Below are positions 1-7,728 of a DNA stretch of 64,000 nucleotides, piece after piece. A model generated the notes under the pieces. It was given only the letters and a program-made list of their open reading frames with translations. It ran no database searches and had not been told where the DNA came from. Source of the DNA: Microbispora sp. H13382 (GTDB lineage: Bacteria > Actinomycetota > Actinomycetes > Streptosporangiales > Streptosporangiaceae); the NCBI RefSeq assembly GCF_014161445.1, contig NZ_JABBXA010000025.1, positions 1-64,000 on the forward strand. Reading direction: 5' to 3'. The position numbers and the translations under genes were made by a program. How positions within the stretch are numbered: position 1 is the stretch's first letter; every line of letters begins with the position of its first letter.

Positions 1-715
1 GGTGGCGGCGCTGCAGTGAGCAGTCGCGGGTGGAGACGACCACGACGTTGCCGTGGGTGTCGGCCAGGCACTGGGTTTCCACGTGCCGGGGCCGGTCCAG
101 GTAGCGCTCGACGAAGCATTCGCCGCGGCCGAAGGCGGTGACGGCCTCGCGGACGGCGGACTCGTACAGGTCGGGGATCTCTTCCAGGGTGCGGGCCACT
201 TTCAGGCCGCGGCCGCCGCCGCCGAAGGCGGCTTTGATCGCGATGGGCAGGCCGTGCTGCTGCGCGAAGGCGACGACCTCCTGCACGCCGGAGACGGGGT
301 CGGGGGTGCCGGCGACCAGGGGGGCGCCCACGCGCTGGGCGATGTGGCGGGCCTGAACCTTGTCGCCCAGGGCGGTGATGGCCGCGGGTGGCGGGCCGAT
401 CCAGATCAGCCCGGCGTCCAGCACCGCTTGGGCGAAGCCGGCGTTCTCGGCGAGGAAGCCGTAGCCGGGGTGGACGGCGTCCGCGCCGGTGCGCTTCGCC
501 ACCGCGAGGATCTTGTCGATGTCGAGGTAGGTCTCGGCCGGGCTCTGCCCGCCGAGCGCGTGGGCCTCGTCGGCCACCCGCACGTGCAGCGCGTCCAGGT
601 CCTGGTCGGCGTAGACCGCCACACTGGCGAGGCCGGCGTCCCCGCACGCCCGGGCGATCCGTACGGCGATCTCACCGCGGTTGGCGATCAGGACCTTCCG
701 GATGGTTGTGCTCAC
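1..715 (-). CDS. Acyl-CoA carboxylase alpha subunit, biotin carboxylase domain (partial, runs off the left edge)
   Basis: ATP-dependent carboxylation of biotin is the first half-reaction of acetyl/propionyl-CoA carboxylase. Reading the minus strand from the GTG at 715 gives [20 protein letters not shown], the canonical biotin carboxylase N-terminus. It is followed by the [10 protein letters not shown] motif and the ATP-grasp glycine-rich loop ([11 protein letters not shown]). Only the first ~238 residues lie in the window, so the biotin carrier domain cannot be seen. The GTG overlaps the stop of the epsilon-subunit gene by four bases (GTGA), so translation is probably coupled. It is third in a beta-epsilon-alpha operon. 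The family is certain; acetyl- versus propionyl-CoA preference is not decided by this part. Confidence 0.95.
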   Translation of the reverse strand, partial: MSTTIRKVLIANRGEIAVRIARACGDAGLASVAVYADQDLDALHVRVADEAHALGGQSPAETYLDIDKILAVAKRTGADAVHPGYGFLAENAGFAQAVLDAGLIWIGPPPAAITALGDKVQARHIAQRVGAPLVAGTPDPVSGVQEVVAFAQQHGLPIAIKAAFGGGGRGLKVARTLEEIPDLYESAVREAVTAFGRGECFVERYLDRPRHVETQCLADTHGNVVVVSTRDCSLQRRH

Positions 716-945
716 AGACGTCCTCCACGACTCCATCTCGACTCCCGCCACCCCTGCGGGCCTGTCGCGAGCGGGCGGCGCATCGCGTGCCGCCGCGCCA
801 GAACGCACCAGCCGGAGGATGCCGACGGTGCGGCCGGGCCGGTCTGCCGCGCCGCGAGCAGCGCCACGGCCAGCGCGGCCAGTTCCTCGGGCGACGGGGC
901 GCCCTGTATCACTTGAAACCCTGGTATGACCTGGAACCCGTTCAC
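712..945 (-). CDS. Acyl-CoA carboxylase epsilon subunit (77 aa)
   Basis: Small accessory subunit found only in actinobacterial acyl-CoA carboxylases, where it bridges or stabilises the alpha and beta subunits. The N-terminal part carries the family signature: a short beta strand (FQVIQG) followed by [17 protein letters not shown]. The rest is a low-complexity Arg/Ser-rich tail. The GTG start overlaps the beta-subunit stop (GTGA, 942-945) and its own stop overlaps the alpha start (GTGA, 712-715). The three subunits are therefore translationally chained, which supports a co-assembled complex. The protein is too divergent for a symbol, but position and motif together make the call firm. Confidence 0.85.
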   Translation of the reverse strand: MNGFQVIPGFQVIQGAPSPEELAALAVALLAARQTGPAAPSASSGWCVLARRHAMRRPLATGPQGWRESRWSRGGRL

Positions 946-2507
946 AGCGGGATGTTCCCGTGCTTCTTGGGCGGCAGGGCGGCCCGTTTGCCGCGCAGCA
1001 TCCGCAACGCGCGCACGACCTCACGCCGGGTCTCGCGGGGCGCGATCACCGCGTCGACGTAGCCGCGTTCGGCCGCCAGGTATGGCGTGGCGAGGGTGTC
1101 CTCGTACTCACGCACCAGCTCGGCCCGCAGTGCGTCGGGGTCGTCGGCCTCGGCCAGCGTCCTGCGGTGCAGGATGTTCACCGCGCCCTGGGCGCCCATG
1201 ACGGCGATCTGCGCGGTGGGCCAGGCGAGGTTGACGTCCGCGCCGAGGTGCTTGGATCCCATGACGTCGTAGGCCCCGCCGTACGCCTTGCGGGTGATGA
1301 CCGTGACCAGCGGCACGGTCGCCTCGGCGTAGGCGTACAGCAGCTTGGCGCCGCGCCGGATGATGCCGTTCCACTCCTGGTCGGTGCCGGGCAGGAAGCC
1401 CGGCACGTCCACCAGCGTCAGCACCGGGATGCCGAACGCGTCGCAGGTGCGCACGAACCGGGCGGCCTTCTCGGAGGCGGCGATGTCGAGCGTGCCGGCG
1501 AAGCTCATCGGCTGGTTGGCGACGACGCCCACGGAACGCCCCTCGATGCGGCCGAAGCCGACCAGGATGTTCGGCGCGAACAGCGCCTGCACCTCCAGGA
1601 ACTCGCCGTCGTCCAGCAGGGCGGCGATGACCTCGTGCATGTCGTACGGCTGGTTCGGCGAATCGGGGATCAGCGTGTCGAGGGCCCGGTCCCCCTCGTC
1701 GATCTCCAGATCCGCCTCGAACCCGGTGAACGGCGGGTCGTCGAGGTTGTTGCCCGGCAGGTACGACAGCAGCGCGCGGACGTAGTCCAGCGCGTCGTCC
1801 TCGTCCTCGGCGAGGTAGTGGGCGTTGCCGCTGCGGCTGTTGTGCACGCGGGCGCCGCCCAGCTCCTCGAAGGTCACGTCCTCACCGGTCACCGTCTTGA
1901 TGACGTCCGGCCCGGTGACGAACATGTGGGACGTCTCGTCCACCATGATCGTGAAGTCGGTCAGGGCCGGCGAGTAGACGTGCCCGCCCGCGCAGGCCCC
2001 CATGATCAGGGAGATCTGCGGGATGACGCCCGAGGCGTGCACGTTGCGGCGGAAGATCTCGCCGTACAGGCCGAGCGAGACGACGCCCTCCTGGATGCGC
2101 GCGCCCGCGCCCTCGTTGATGCCGACGATCGGTGCCCCGATCTTCACCGCCAGGTCCATGACCTTGCAGATCTTCTCGCCGTATACCTCACCCAGGCTCC
2201 CGCCGAACACGGAGAAGTCCTGTGAGAAGACGCAGACCGGGCGGCCGCCGACCGTCCCATGGCCGGTGACCACGCCGTCGCCGGGCACGCGGGTGCGTTC
2301 CATGCCGAACGACGTGCTGCGATGCACGGCCAGGGCATCCAGCTCGACGAACGACCCGGGGTCGAGCAGCCGCTCGATCCGCTCGCGGGCCGTGAGTCTG
2401 CCCTTGGCGTGCTGCTTGGCGGCCGCCCGTTTCTCGGCGGCGCGGACCGCCTCGTCCAGACGCTCTTCGAGCCGGCTGAGGCTGGCCGCGGTGCCATGCG
2501 GTTCCAT
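942..2507 (-). CDS. pccB: Acyl-CoA carboxylase beta subunit, carboxyltransferase (probably propionyl-CoA carboxylase)
   Basis: Transfers carboxyl from carboxybiotin to an acyl-CoA, probably propionyl-CoA to methylmalonyl-CoA. The 521 aa are the usual length. Both crotonase-fold halves are present: the N-terminal oxyanion-hole region GAGARIQEG and [13 protein letters not shown], and the C-terminal [14 protein letters not shown], with the typical KKHGNIPL end. It is first in the operon, with the epsilon and alpha genes following by overlaps. The ATG at 2507 lies 23 bp from an inverted repeat (2530-2559) shared with the divergent TetR gene, so the operon is probably regulated by that protein. 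Substrate choice between acetyl- and propionyl-CoA is inferred from overall similarity. Confidence 0.95.
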   Translation of the reverse strand: MEPHGTAASLSRLEERLDEAVRAAEKRAAAKQHAKGRLTARERIERLLDPGSFVELDALAVHRSTSFGMERTRVPGDGVVTGHGTVGGRPVCVFSQDFSVFGGSLGEVYGEKICKVMDLAVKIGAPIVGINEGAGARIQEGVVSLGLYGEIFRRNVHASGVIPQISLIMGACAGGHVYSPALTDFTIMVDETSHMFVTGPDVIKTVTGEDVTFEELGGARVHNSRSGNAHYLAEDEDDALDYVRALLSYLPGNNLDDPPFTGFEADLEIDEGDRALDTLIPDSPNQPYDMHEVIAALLDDGEFLEVQALFAPNILVGFGRIEGRSVGVVANQPMSFAGTLDIAASEKAARFVRTCDAFGIPVLTLVDVPGFLPGTDQEWNGIIRRGAKLLYAYAEATVPLVTVITRKAYGGAYDVMGSKHLGADVNLAWPTAQIAVMGAQGAVNILHRRTLAEADDPDALRAELVREYEDTLATPYLAAERGYVDAVIAPRETRREVVRALRMLRGKRAALPPKKHGNIPL

Positions 2508-2529
2508 CGATCACCACATTCGGCGATAG

Positions 2530-2559
2530 GACTGAGTTTCACCATGACGATACTCAGTC
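2530..2559. promoter_or_regulatory. Inverted-repeat operator between pccB and tetR
   Basis: GACTGAGT (2530-2537) and ACTCAGTC (2552-2559) are perfect 8-bp inverted arms separated by 14 bp, with two extra matching pairs inside. The element sits in the divergent intergenic region, 23 bp upstream of pccB and 42 bp upstream of the TetR start. This is the classic location for a TetR-family operator that controls both genes. Confidence 0.6.
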
Positions 2560-2600
2560 TCGCGACCGTGGGCAAGCCCGGGGTCCGCGACAATGGCCCC

Positions 2601-3296
2601 ATGGCCACACCGCCCATCAGCCACCGCCTCGCCGAGGCGGCGGTGGCCCTGTTCGACGAGAACGGGTACGACGAGACCACCGTCGACGACATCGCGGCCC
2701 GCGCGGGGGTGAGCCGCAGCACCTTCTTCCGCTACTACCGGTCGAAGGAGGACGCCATCTTCCCCGACCACGACACGCTGCTCGCCCAGGTGGACGCCCG
2801 CCTGCGCGCCTCGACCGCAGACACGGCGATCGTCGCGGTGTCCGACGCGGTCCGCATCGTGCTCGCGCATTACGTGGCGGACGCCGAGGTGTCGCTGCGC
2901 CGCTACCGCCTCGTCGGCCGCGTCCCCGCCCTCCGCGACCGGGAGAACGCCAGCGTCGCCCGCTACCAGCGGCTGTTCCGCGAGTTCATCGGCAAATGGC
3001 TGGCCGGGACCCCCGACGCCGACCTGCGCGCCGAGCTCATGGCCGCCTCGGTCGTCGCGGCGCACAACCAGGTCCTGCGCGGCTGGCTGCGCGCCGGCGG
3101 CACCTACGACCCCTCAGGGCTCCTCGACCACGCCCTCGGGTACGTCATCGCGACCTTCCGCCACCTCGAACGGCCGCAGGACGAGCGCGACGAGGTCGTC
3201 GTCGCCACCTTCAGCCGCTCGTCCTCCCCCCAGGCCGTCATGGAAGCCATCCAGGCCCACCTGCGGTCCCGCCCCTCCGACGAGGATCCGAGATGA
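2601..3296 (+). CDS. TetR/AcrR-family transcriptional regulator (231 aa)
   Basis: The N-terminal helix-turn-helix is clear: AEAAVALFDENGYDETTVDDIAARAGVS (given by position, residues ~9-36) followed by RSTFFRYYRSKED, the TetR signature. The C-terminal two-thirds is a helical ligand-binding domain ending in an acidic tail. The ATG at 2601 is preferred over the in-frame ATG at 2544 because 2544 lies inside the operator repeat. It is divergent from the acyl-CoA carboxylase operon, so it is the likely regulator of that operon and may respond to an acyl-CoA. The ligand is inference only. Confidence 0.9.
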   Translation: MATPPISHRLAEAAVALFDENGYDETTVDDIAARAGVSRSTFFRYYRSKEDAIFPDHDTLLAQVDARLRASTADTAIVAVSDAVRIVLAHYVADAEVSLRRYRLVGRVPALRDRENASVARYQRLFREFIGKWLAGTPDADLRAELMAASVVAAHNQVLRGWLRAGGTYDPSGLLDHALGYVIATFRHLERPQDERDEVVVATFSRSSSPQAVMEAIQAHLRSRPSDEDPR

Positions 3297-3382
3297 CGAG
3301 GAAGCGCATCTGAACACGATGTCGCGCAGGGCCCTCGTCCGCCGGTCGCCCATCCCCTCCTCCGGCCCGGGAGAATGAAGGC

Positions 3383-3988
3383 ATGGCTGAACAGAGCATC
3401 TGGATGCAGAAGGTCGCCGCCGACCCCGATCACTCCACCTGGTTCATCGAGCGCTTCCGTTCCATGGCTCGCGCCGGTGACGATCTCGCCGGGGAAGCCC
3501 GCCTCGTGGACGCCCTGGTGCCGCGCCGCGCCCGCATCCTCGACGCCGGCTGCGGGTCCGGCCGGGTCGGTGGCGCGTTGGCCGAGGCCGGCCACGATGT
3601 CGTGGGCGTCGACGTCGACCCGGCTCTGATCGAGGCCGCCGAGCAGGATCACCCCGGGCCGCGCTGGCTCGTCGGCGACCTGGCCGAACTCGACCTTCCC
3701 GCGCGGGGCATCAGCACACCGTTCGACGCCGTCGTCTGCGCCGGGAACGTGATGACGTTCCTCGCGCCGAGCACCCGTCGTGAGGTGCTGAGACGGTTCC
3801 GTGCGCACCTCGCGCCGGACGGCCGGGCCGCGATCGGCTTCGGCGCCGGCCGCGACTACGAGTTCGGCGAGTTCCTCGCGGACGCGGCCGCCGCGGCGCT
3901 CGAACCCGACCTGCTGCTGTCCACCTGGGACCTGCGTCCGTTCAGGGACGACTCGAGCTTCCTGGTCGCCCTCCTCCGCCCCGCCTGA
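3383..3988 (+). CDS. Class I SAM-dependent methyltransferase (201 aa)
   Basis: A small Rossmann-fold methyltransferase. Motif I is ILDAGCGSGRVGGAL (residues ~52-66), motif II the acidic end of strand 2 (VVGVDVDPALIEAA), followed by the GD motif WLVGDLAELD and FDAVVCAGNVM. The ATG at 3383 follows GGGAGAATGAAGGC, a usable ribosome binding site. It stands alone between the TetR gene and a convergent CBS gene, so nothing in the context indicates a substrate. DosR-regulon loci also contain such methyltransferases, but this one is far from the dormancy island. Confidence 0.88.
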   Translation: MAEQSIWMQKVAADPDHSTWFIERFRSMARAGDDLAGEARLVDALVPRRARILDAGCGSGRVGGALAEAGHDVVGVDVDPALIEAAEQDHPGPRWLVGDLAELDLPARGISTPFDAVVCAGNVMTFLAPSTRREVLRRFRAHLAPDGRAAIGFGAGRDYEFGEFLADAAAAALEPDLLLSTWDLRPFRDDSSFLVALLRPA

Positions 3989-4023
3989 CACGGGCCCCGT
4001 TCACGTGCGGGAGACGCCGTCGG

Positions 4024-4398
4024 CTAAGGCGCGAGTGTCTCCAACGCGAGAAGGTCGCGCATCGACACCATGCCGATCAGGCGCCCGTCCTGGTCCACCG
4101 GGATGTGACGGATGCCGTAATCGAGCATGCGACGGGCCACCTCGCGCGTGTCCTCGTCCAGGGTCGCGGTCTTGATGTCCGACGACGCGCACATCCCCGC
4201 GCTCAGCGCGGCAGGGTCGGCGGATGTGGCGAGCGCCCCCACGAGGTCCCGTTCCGTGATCACTCCCGTGACCCGGTCCGCCTCGAGCACGGCGAGCGCG
4301 CCGATGTTCTTCTCCGTCATCTGGCGCGCCACCTCGGGCAGCTTCGCGCTCACCGGGCAGCCGAACACCATTGGACGGTAAACGTTGGCGATACGCAT
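4024..4398 (-). CDS. CBS-domain-pair protein (124 aa)
   Basis: A stand-alone pair of CBS motifs, which usually bind adenine nucleotides or SAM and sense energy state. CBS1 covers roughly residues 1-55, ending VTGVITERDLVGAL; CBS2 covers roughly 60-124, ending LIGMVSMRDLLAL. The hinge RHIPVDQDGRLIG is typical. The ATG at 4398 is chosen because it follows a strong GGAGGGGAGG ribosome binding site four bases upstream; a longer in-frame N-terminus has no support. It is related in architecture to the Hrp1-like protein at 30010-30444. No partner gene is adjacent. Confidence 0.88.
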   Translation of the reverse strand: MRIANVYRPMVFGCPVSAKLPEVARQMTEKNIGALAVLEADRVTGVITERDLVGALATSADPAALSAGMCASSDIKTATLDEDTREVARRMLDYGIRHIPVDQDGRLIGMVSMRDLLALETLAP

Positions 4399-4516
4399 GC
4401 GGCCTCCCCTCCTCACCAGCACATCCAGCCAACCACACCGCCCGGGCACGCCCGTCAGCCGCCGGTCGGCTGTTCGCCGTACTTCGTCGCGCCATGCGCG
4501 GAGGCTGCGGCCATCG

Positions 4517-5368
4517 TCACCTGGCGCCGAAGATGGCGGCGTAGACGCCGTTCTCCATGTCGATCCAGGCCGGGTACAGCCCCTTGGCCGTCATCTCGTC
4601 GAACCGCGCCTGATACTGGGCGGCGCTCATCCCGTGGAAGGCATACCAGCGGCCGATCTTGTCATTTCGCCAGATTGTGGTGTAGGACATTCCGCCAGGT
4701 TCGACCGCGATCACGGACGGCCGATATCCGGCGCTGACCCGTGCGTCGAAGACCCGCTGGTATTCGGATGCAGGCACAGAGGTTGTCACAGTCCAGGAGA
4801 CACGCGAGGGGTTTTCCGCCCAAACTGCGACCATCCGCGGGCTTGACGACGTTCCGTACACGTTGACCGAGACGGGGATGTAACCGTCGCGTCGCGCATT
4901 GAGATTGGCCGCACTGAACTGCCCGGTGTCGATGCCGTGGCGTGCGGTTCCCCTGCCCGCCTTCTTCTCCCAGATGGCGGTGAACGTGGCGTCGGGTCCG
5001 CTGCCTGTCGCGGTCACCATGGTCGGCTGGTAGCCCATCGCCGTGAACTTGTCGAACGCTCCCTGGTAGGCGGCCTCCCCCCTGGCCGTCACGGTCAGGT
5101 GCCAGTCCGGCCCGGGCCTGTTGTCCGAGAACATGGCCCATCTCTCCTGTACGCTCTGCCGTCCGACCGTGAGAACCACCGGACGTAACCCCGAGGCCTT
5201 CGTGGGGACCCTGTCCCACACCCGTTGGACGCTCACGTCGTGATGGGCGCGGTACTTGTATGCGGCGGCGGTCTCGGCACGGGCATCCGCCGACGCCGAG
5301 GGCGAGGCCACCGAGACAGCGGCCAGGACCATCGTGACGGCCGCCGTGATCTTCCGCGACGTACGCAT
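4517..5368 (-). CDS. Secreted protein of bacterial tandem repeat type (BTRD1-like), 283 aa
   Basis: The ATG at 5368 follows AAGGAGGAG and starts a signal peptide (MRTSRKITAAVTMVLAAVSV, cleavage near ASADA). The mature protein consists of four ~50-residue repeats, each with a pattern like Y/F-x2-xFDxxxAxGYxPxxVxxxGxxxxTxxWE. This resembles the bacterial tandem repeat domain 1 family, found in secreted hydrolase-associated proteins. No catalytic domain is attached, so the protein may be a stand-alone carbohydrate- or protein-binding repeat protein. Function is unknown; secretion and repeat structure are seen directly. Confidence 0.8.
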   Translation of the reverse strand: MRTSRKITAAVTMVLAAVSVASPSASADARAETAAAYKYRAHHDVSVQRVWDRVPTKASGLRPVVLTVGRQSVQERWAMFSDNRPGPDWHLTVTARGEAAYQGAFDKFTAMGYQPTMVTATGSGPDATFTAIWEKKAGRGTARHGIDTGQFSAANLNARRDGYIPVSVNVYGTSSSPRMVAVWAENPSRVSWTVTTSVPASEYQRVFDARVSAGYRPSVIAVEPGGMSYTTIWRNDKIGRWYAFHGMSAAQYQARFDEMTAKGLYPAWIDMENGVYAAIFGAR

Positions 5369-5449
5369 CGTCTCCTCCTTCGCGGGCCAGGCACTCAAGT
5401 TAGGCTCGCCGGCGGCTGGAATTGATCCGTGTCAGCACGGAGACCGATC

Positions 5450-6880
5450 TCAGTGCCACCGCGAGCCGGGGCGATACCAGAAGACCAGCGCGACGAGCAG
5501 GGCGATCACCAGGGCGCCGCAGGCCCAGAGGAACACCGCCGAAATGGTCTCGGCGAGACCACCCGTGCCCCGCGTGAGCGGGATGAGCATCACGGCCAGG
5601 CCGAACGAGCCGCCGATCGTGAGCGCCGTCTGCAGCACACCCGCGGTGACCCCGGCGCACTCCTTCGGCGCGGTGGTCAGCACGATCATGTTGAACGGGA
5701 TGATCGCCACGCCGACGCCGAGCCCCATGACGACGAGGCCCGGGAGCACGCCGCCGGCGTAGGTGCCGCCGCCGTCGAGGCGGGTCAGCCAGGCGACCCC
5801 GGCCAGCACCACGAGCAGGCCGGCCACGGCACGCGTCTTGAGACCGATCCCGGCGATGCGCTTGGTGAGGATCTGGGTGCTGACGAGCAGCGCCAGGCCG
5901 AAGGGCAGGATGGCCAGGCCGCTCTGCAACGCGGTGAGGCGCAGCACATCCTGGAGGTACTGGACCAGGTAGATCAGGAAGCTCGTGAGCACGGCCGCGA
6001 GCAGCAGCAGGGCGAGGAAGGCGCCGGCCCGCTCGCGACCGGCGAAGACGGCCAGGGGCAGCAGCGGCTCGGCGGCCCGCCGGTCCACCAGCAGGAAAAC
6101 CACCGCCAGCACGACCGCGGCGCCGAGGGCGGCCAGCGTCCAGCGGTCGCCCCAGCCCTTCTCCGCCGCGTGCACGAGGCCGTACACGGCGGCGGCGAGG
6201 GTGGCGGTGCTGAGCAGCGCGCTGCACATACCGGAAACACTGGCCAGGCCGCGCGGGCGGGACCGGGTCGCCTCGTCCCGCAGGCCGAGGGCCCGGGCGG
6301 CGACCGCGATGACGACCAGGCCGATGGGCACGTTCACCAGCAGGCTCCAGCGCCAGTCCCCCGCCCATGTGAGCACGCCGCCGAGCACCATGCCGGCGGA
6401 GGCGCCGAGCCCGGTCACCGTGGAGTAGAGACCGAAGGCCCGCTGCTGCCGCTCCCCCTGGAAGACGATCGCCAGCAGCGCCAGCCCGGTGGGACCGGCG
6501 ATCGCCGCGCCCGCGCCCTGCAGGACGCGGCCGGCGAGCAGCACCTCCAGGTTAGGTGCGAGCCCGGCGACCAGGGAGGCCACCACGACCAGCCCGATCC
6601 CGGAGAGGAAGACCCTGCGGTGCCCGAGCACGTCGCCGAGGCGGCCGGCGAACAGCAGGAGGCCGCCGAAGGCGAGGAAGAAGCCGTTCGGCACCCACGA
6701 TCCCCCGGCCACCGACAGGTGAAGGTCGGACTGGAGGGCCGGGAGCGCGACGTTCACGATCGTGCCGTCGAGCTGGAGCATGAACTCCGCCCCCACGATC
6801 GCCGCGAGCACGAGGGCCCGGGCGCGGCCGGCCCGTGACACGTCCGCCGAGACGTCGCCGGAGACACGTTCGGTGGTCAT
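5450..6880 (-). CDS. MFS drug-resistance exporter, DHA2 (14-TM) type
   Basis: 476 aa with about 14 hydrophobic segments. The DHA2 landmarks are present: LDGTIVNVALPALQSDL in the first helix region (the D1-type motif), the motif A loop GRLGDVLGHRRVF between TM2 and TM3, and motif C-like GPTGLALL/GLGASAGMVLGGVLT. Such proteins export drugs or other amphiphiles using the proton gradient. It is divergent from the TetR gene at 7018, with three copies of a common operator between them. A locally regulated exporter of a toxic compound is therefore likely; the substrate cannot be told. Confidence 0.93.
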   Translation of the reverse strand: MTTERVSGDVSADVSRAGRARALVLAAIVGAEFMLQLDGTIVNVALPALQSDLHLSVAGGSWVPNGFFLAFGGLLLFAGRLGDVLGHRRVFLSGIGLVVVASLVAGLAPNLEVLLAGRVLQGAGAAIAGPTGLALLAIVFQGERQQRAFGLYSTVTGLGASAGMVLGGVLTWAGDWRWSLLVNVPIGLVVIAVAARALGLRDEATRSRPRGLASVSGMCSALLSTATLAAAVYGLVHAAEKGWGDRWTLAALGAAVVLAVVFLLVDRRAAEPLLPLAVFAGRERAGAFLALLLLAAVLTSFLIYLVQYLQDVLRLTALQSGLAILPFGLALLVSTQILTKRIAGIGLKTRAVAGLLVVLAGVAWLTRLDGGGTYAGGVLPGLVVMGLGVGVAIIPFNMIVLTTAPKECAGVTAGVLQTALTIGGSFGLAVMLIPLTRGTGGLAETISAVFLWACGALVIALLVALVFWYRPGSRWH

Positions 6881-6913
6881 GGAACCTCCACGGTTCGCCG
6901 AAAGAGCCGAGAG

Positions 6914-6995
6914 TGAGGCGCCCTCAGGTTAGCGGGCGCATTTATACTGAGGTCATCTCAGGTTGCGTAAGGGGATTCAAGCTGAGGCATCCTCA
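6914..6995. promoter_or_regulatory. Three tandem TetR-type operators, TGAGG-N3-YCTCA
   Basis: Three 13-bp near-palindromes are seen: 6914-6926 (TGAGGCGCCCTCA), 6948-6960 (TGAGGTCATCTCA, flanked by C and G to give 15 bp) and 6983-6995 (TGAGGCATCCTCA, also C/G flanked). Their centres are 34 and 35 bp apart. They fill the space between the exporter start (6880) and the regulator start (7018), so one repressor probably controls both genes. Confidence 0.7.
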
Positions 6996-7017
6996 GGATG
7001 TCAAGCGGGAGGTACCG

Positions 7018-7602
7018 GTGGACGGCAAGCCCTACATCGCCCAGCGCCCCAAGCGGGCCGACGGCCGGCGCAACTACGACGCGATCCTGGCCGCGGCCCG
7101 CAAGGCGTTCGAGGGCGCCGGCGCCGACGCCTCCCTGGAGGACATCGCGAGCCAGGCCGGGGTGGCGATCGGCACGCTCTACCGGCACTTCCCCACGCGG
7201 GCCTCGCTCGTGGAGGCCGCGACCCGGGACGGCCTGGAGAACCTCGTCGCCCACGCCGAACGGCTGGCCGCCGGGCCGGACCCGCTCGACGCGCTGATCA
7301 CCTGGATGCGTGAGGCGGTGGTTCACTTCAGCACCTTCCGCGGCCTGGTGGGCATCCTCGCGCAGAGCATGTACGACGAGGGCACGCCCTCCCACACCAT
7401 GTGCAGCGCCATGCACCGCGGCGGCGCGGACCTGCTGCGCGCCGCCCAGGCGGCCGGCAGGGTGCGGCCCGACCTGACCCCCGACGAGCTGTTCGACCTC
7501 CTCAGCGGCGCCGCCTGGGTGCGCGAACAGGCGACCCCGGACCGGGACGGCAGCGCCCGCTTCCTCGAACTGGTGCTGGAGGGCATCACCACACGGGACT
7601 GA
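7018..7602 (+). CDS. TetR-family repressor of the adjacent exporter (194 aa)
   Basis: The N-terminal TetR helix-turn-helix is evident: NYDAILAAARKAFEGAGADA then SLEDIASQAGVAIGTLYRHF (residues ~16-55). The C-terminal domain is helical and resembles the TetR subgroup that controls MFS exporters (SBP-like C-terminal domain). The GTG at 7018 is chosen because GGGAGG at 7007-7012 gives a five-base spacing; it also leaves all three operators outside the coding region. The divergent exporter is the obvious target. Confidence 0.9.
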   Translation: MDGKPYIAQRPKRADGRRNYDAILAAARKAFEGAGADASLEDIASQAGVAIGTLYRHFPTRASLVEAATRDGLENLVAHAERLAAGPDPLDALITWMREAVVHFSTFRGLVGILAQSMYDEGTPSHTMCSAMHRGGADLLRAAQAAGRVRPDLTPDELFDLLSGAAWVREQATPDRDGSARFLELVLEGITTRD

Positions 7603-7728
7603 CCTTCCGCACACCCGCACCCGGCCCGCCCCGGTCGACGTCTTCGCGCCGGCTTGACGCTCTGCCGGGGGGGACGGACGTGCCATTCAGTCAGCCATGC
7701 CCCTCGCGGTGGCGCGGTCGTATCCAGG

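Noticed and set aside
2544-2600. ATG at 2544 as start of the first TetR gene
   Set aside because: It lies in the middle of the inverted-repeat operator and adds 19 residues that do not resemble TetR N-termini.
5429-6838. 469-codon plus-strand open frame opposite the exporter gene
   Set aside because: Composition is Gly/Ala/His/Gln-rich, typical of an antisense shadow in high-GC DNA; the minus strand encodes a complete DHA2 exporter.
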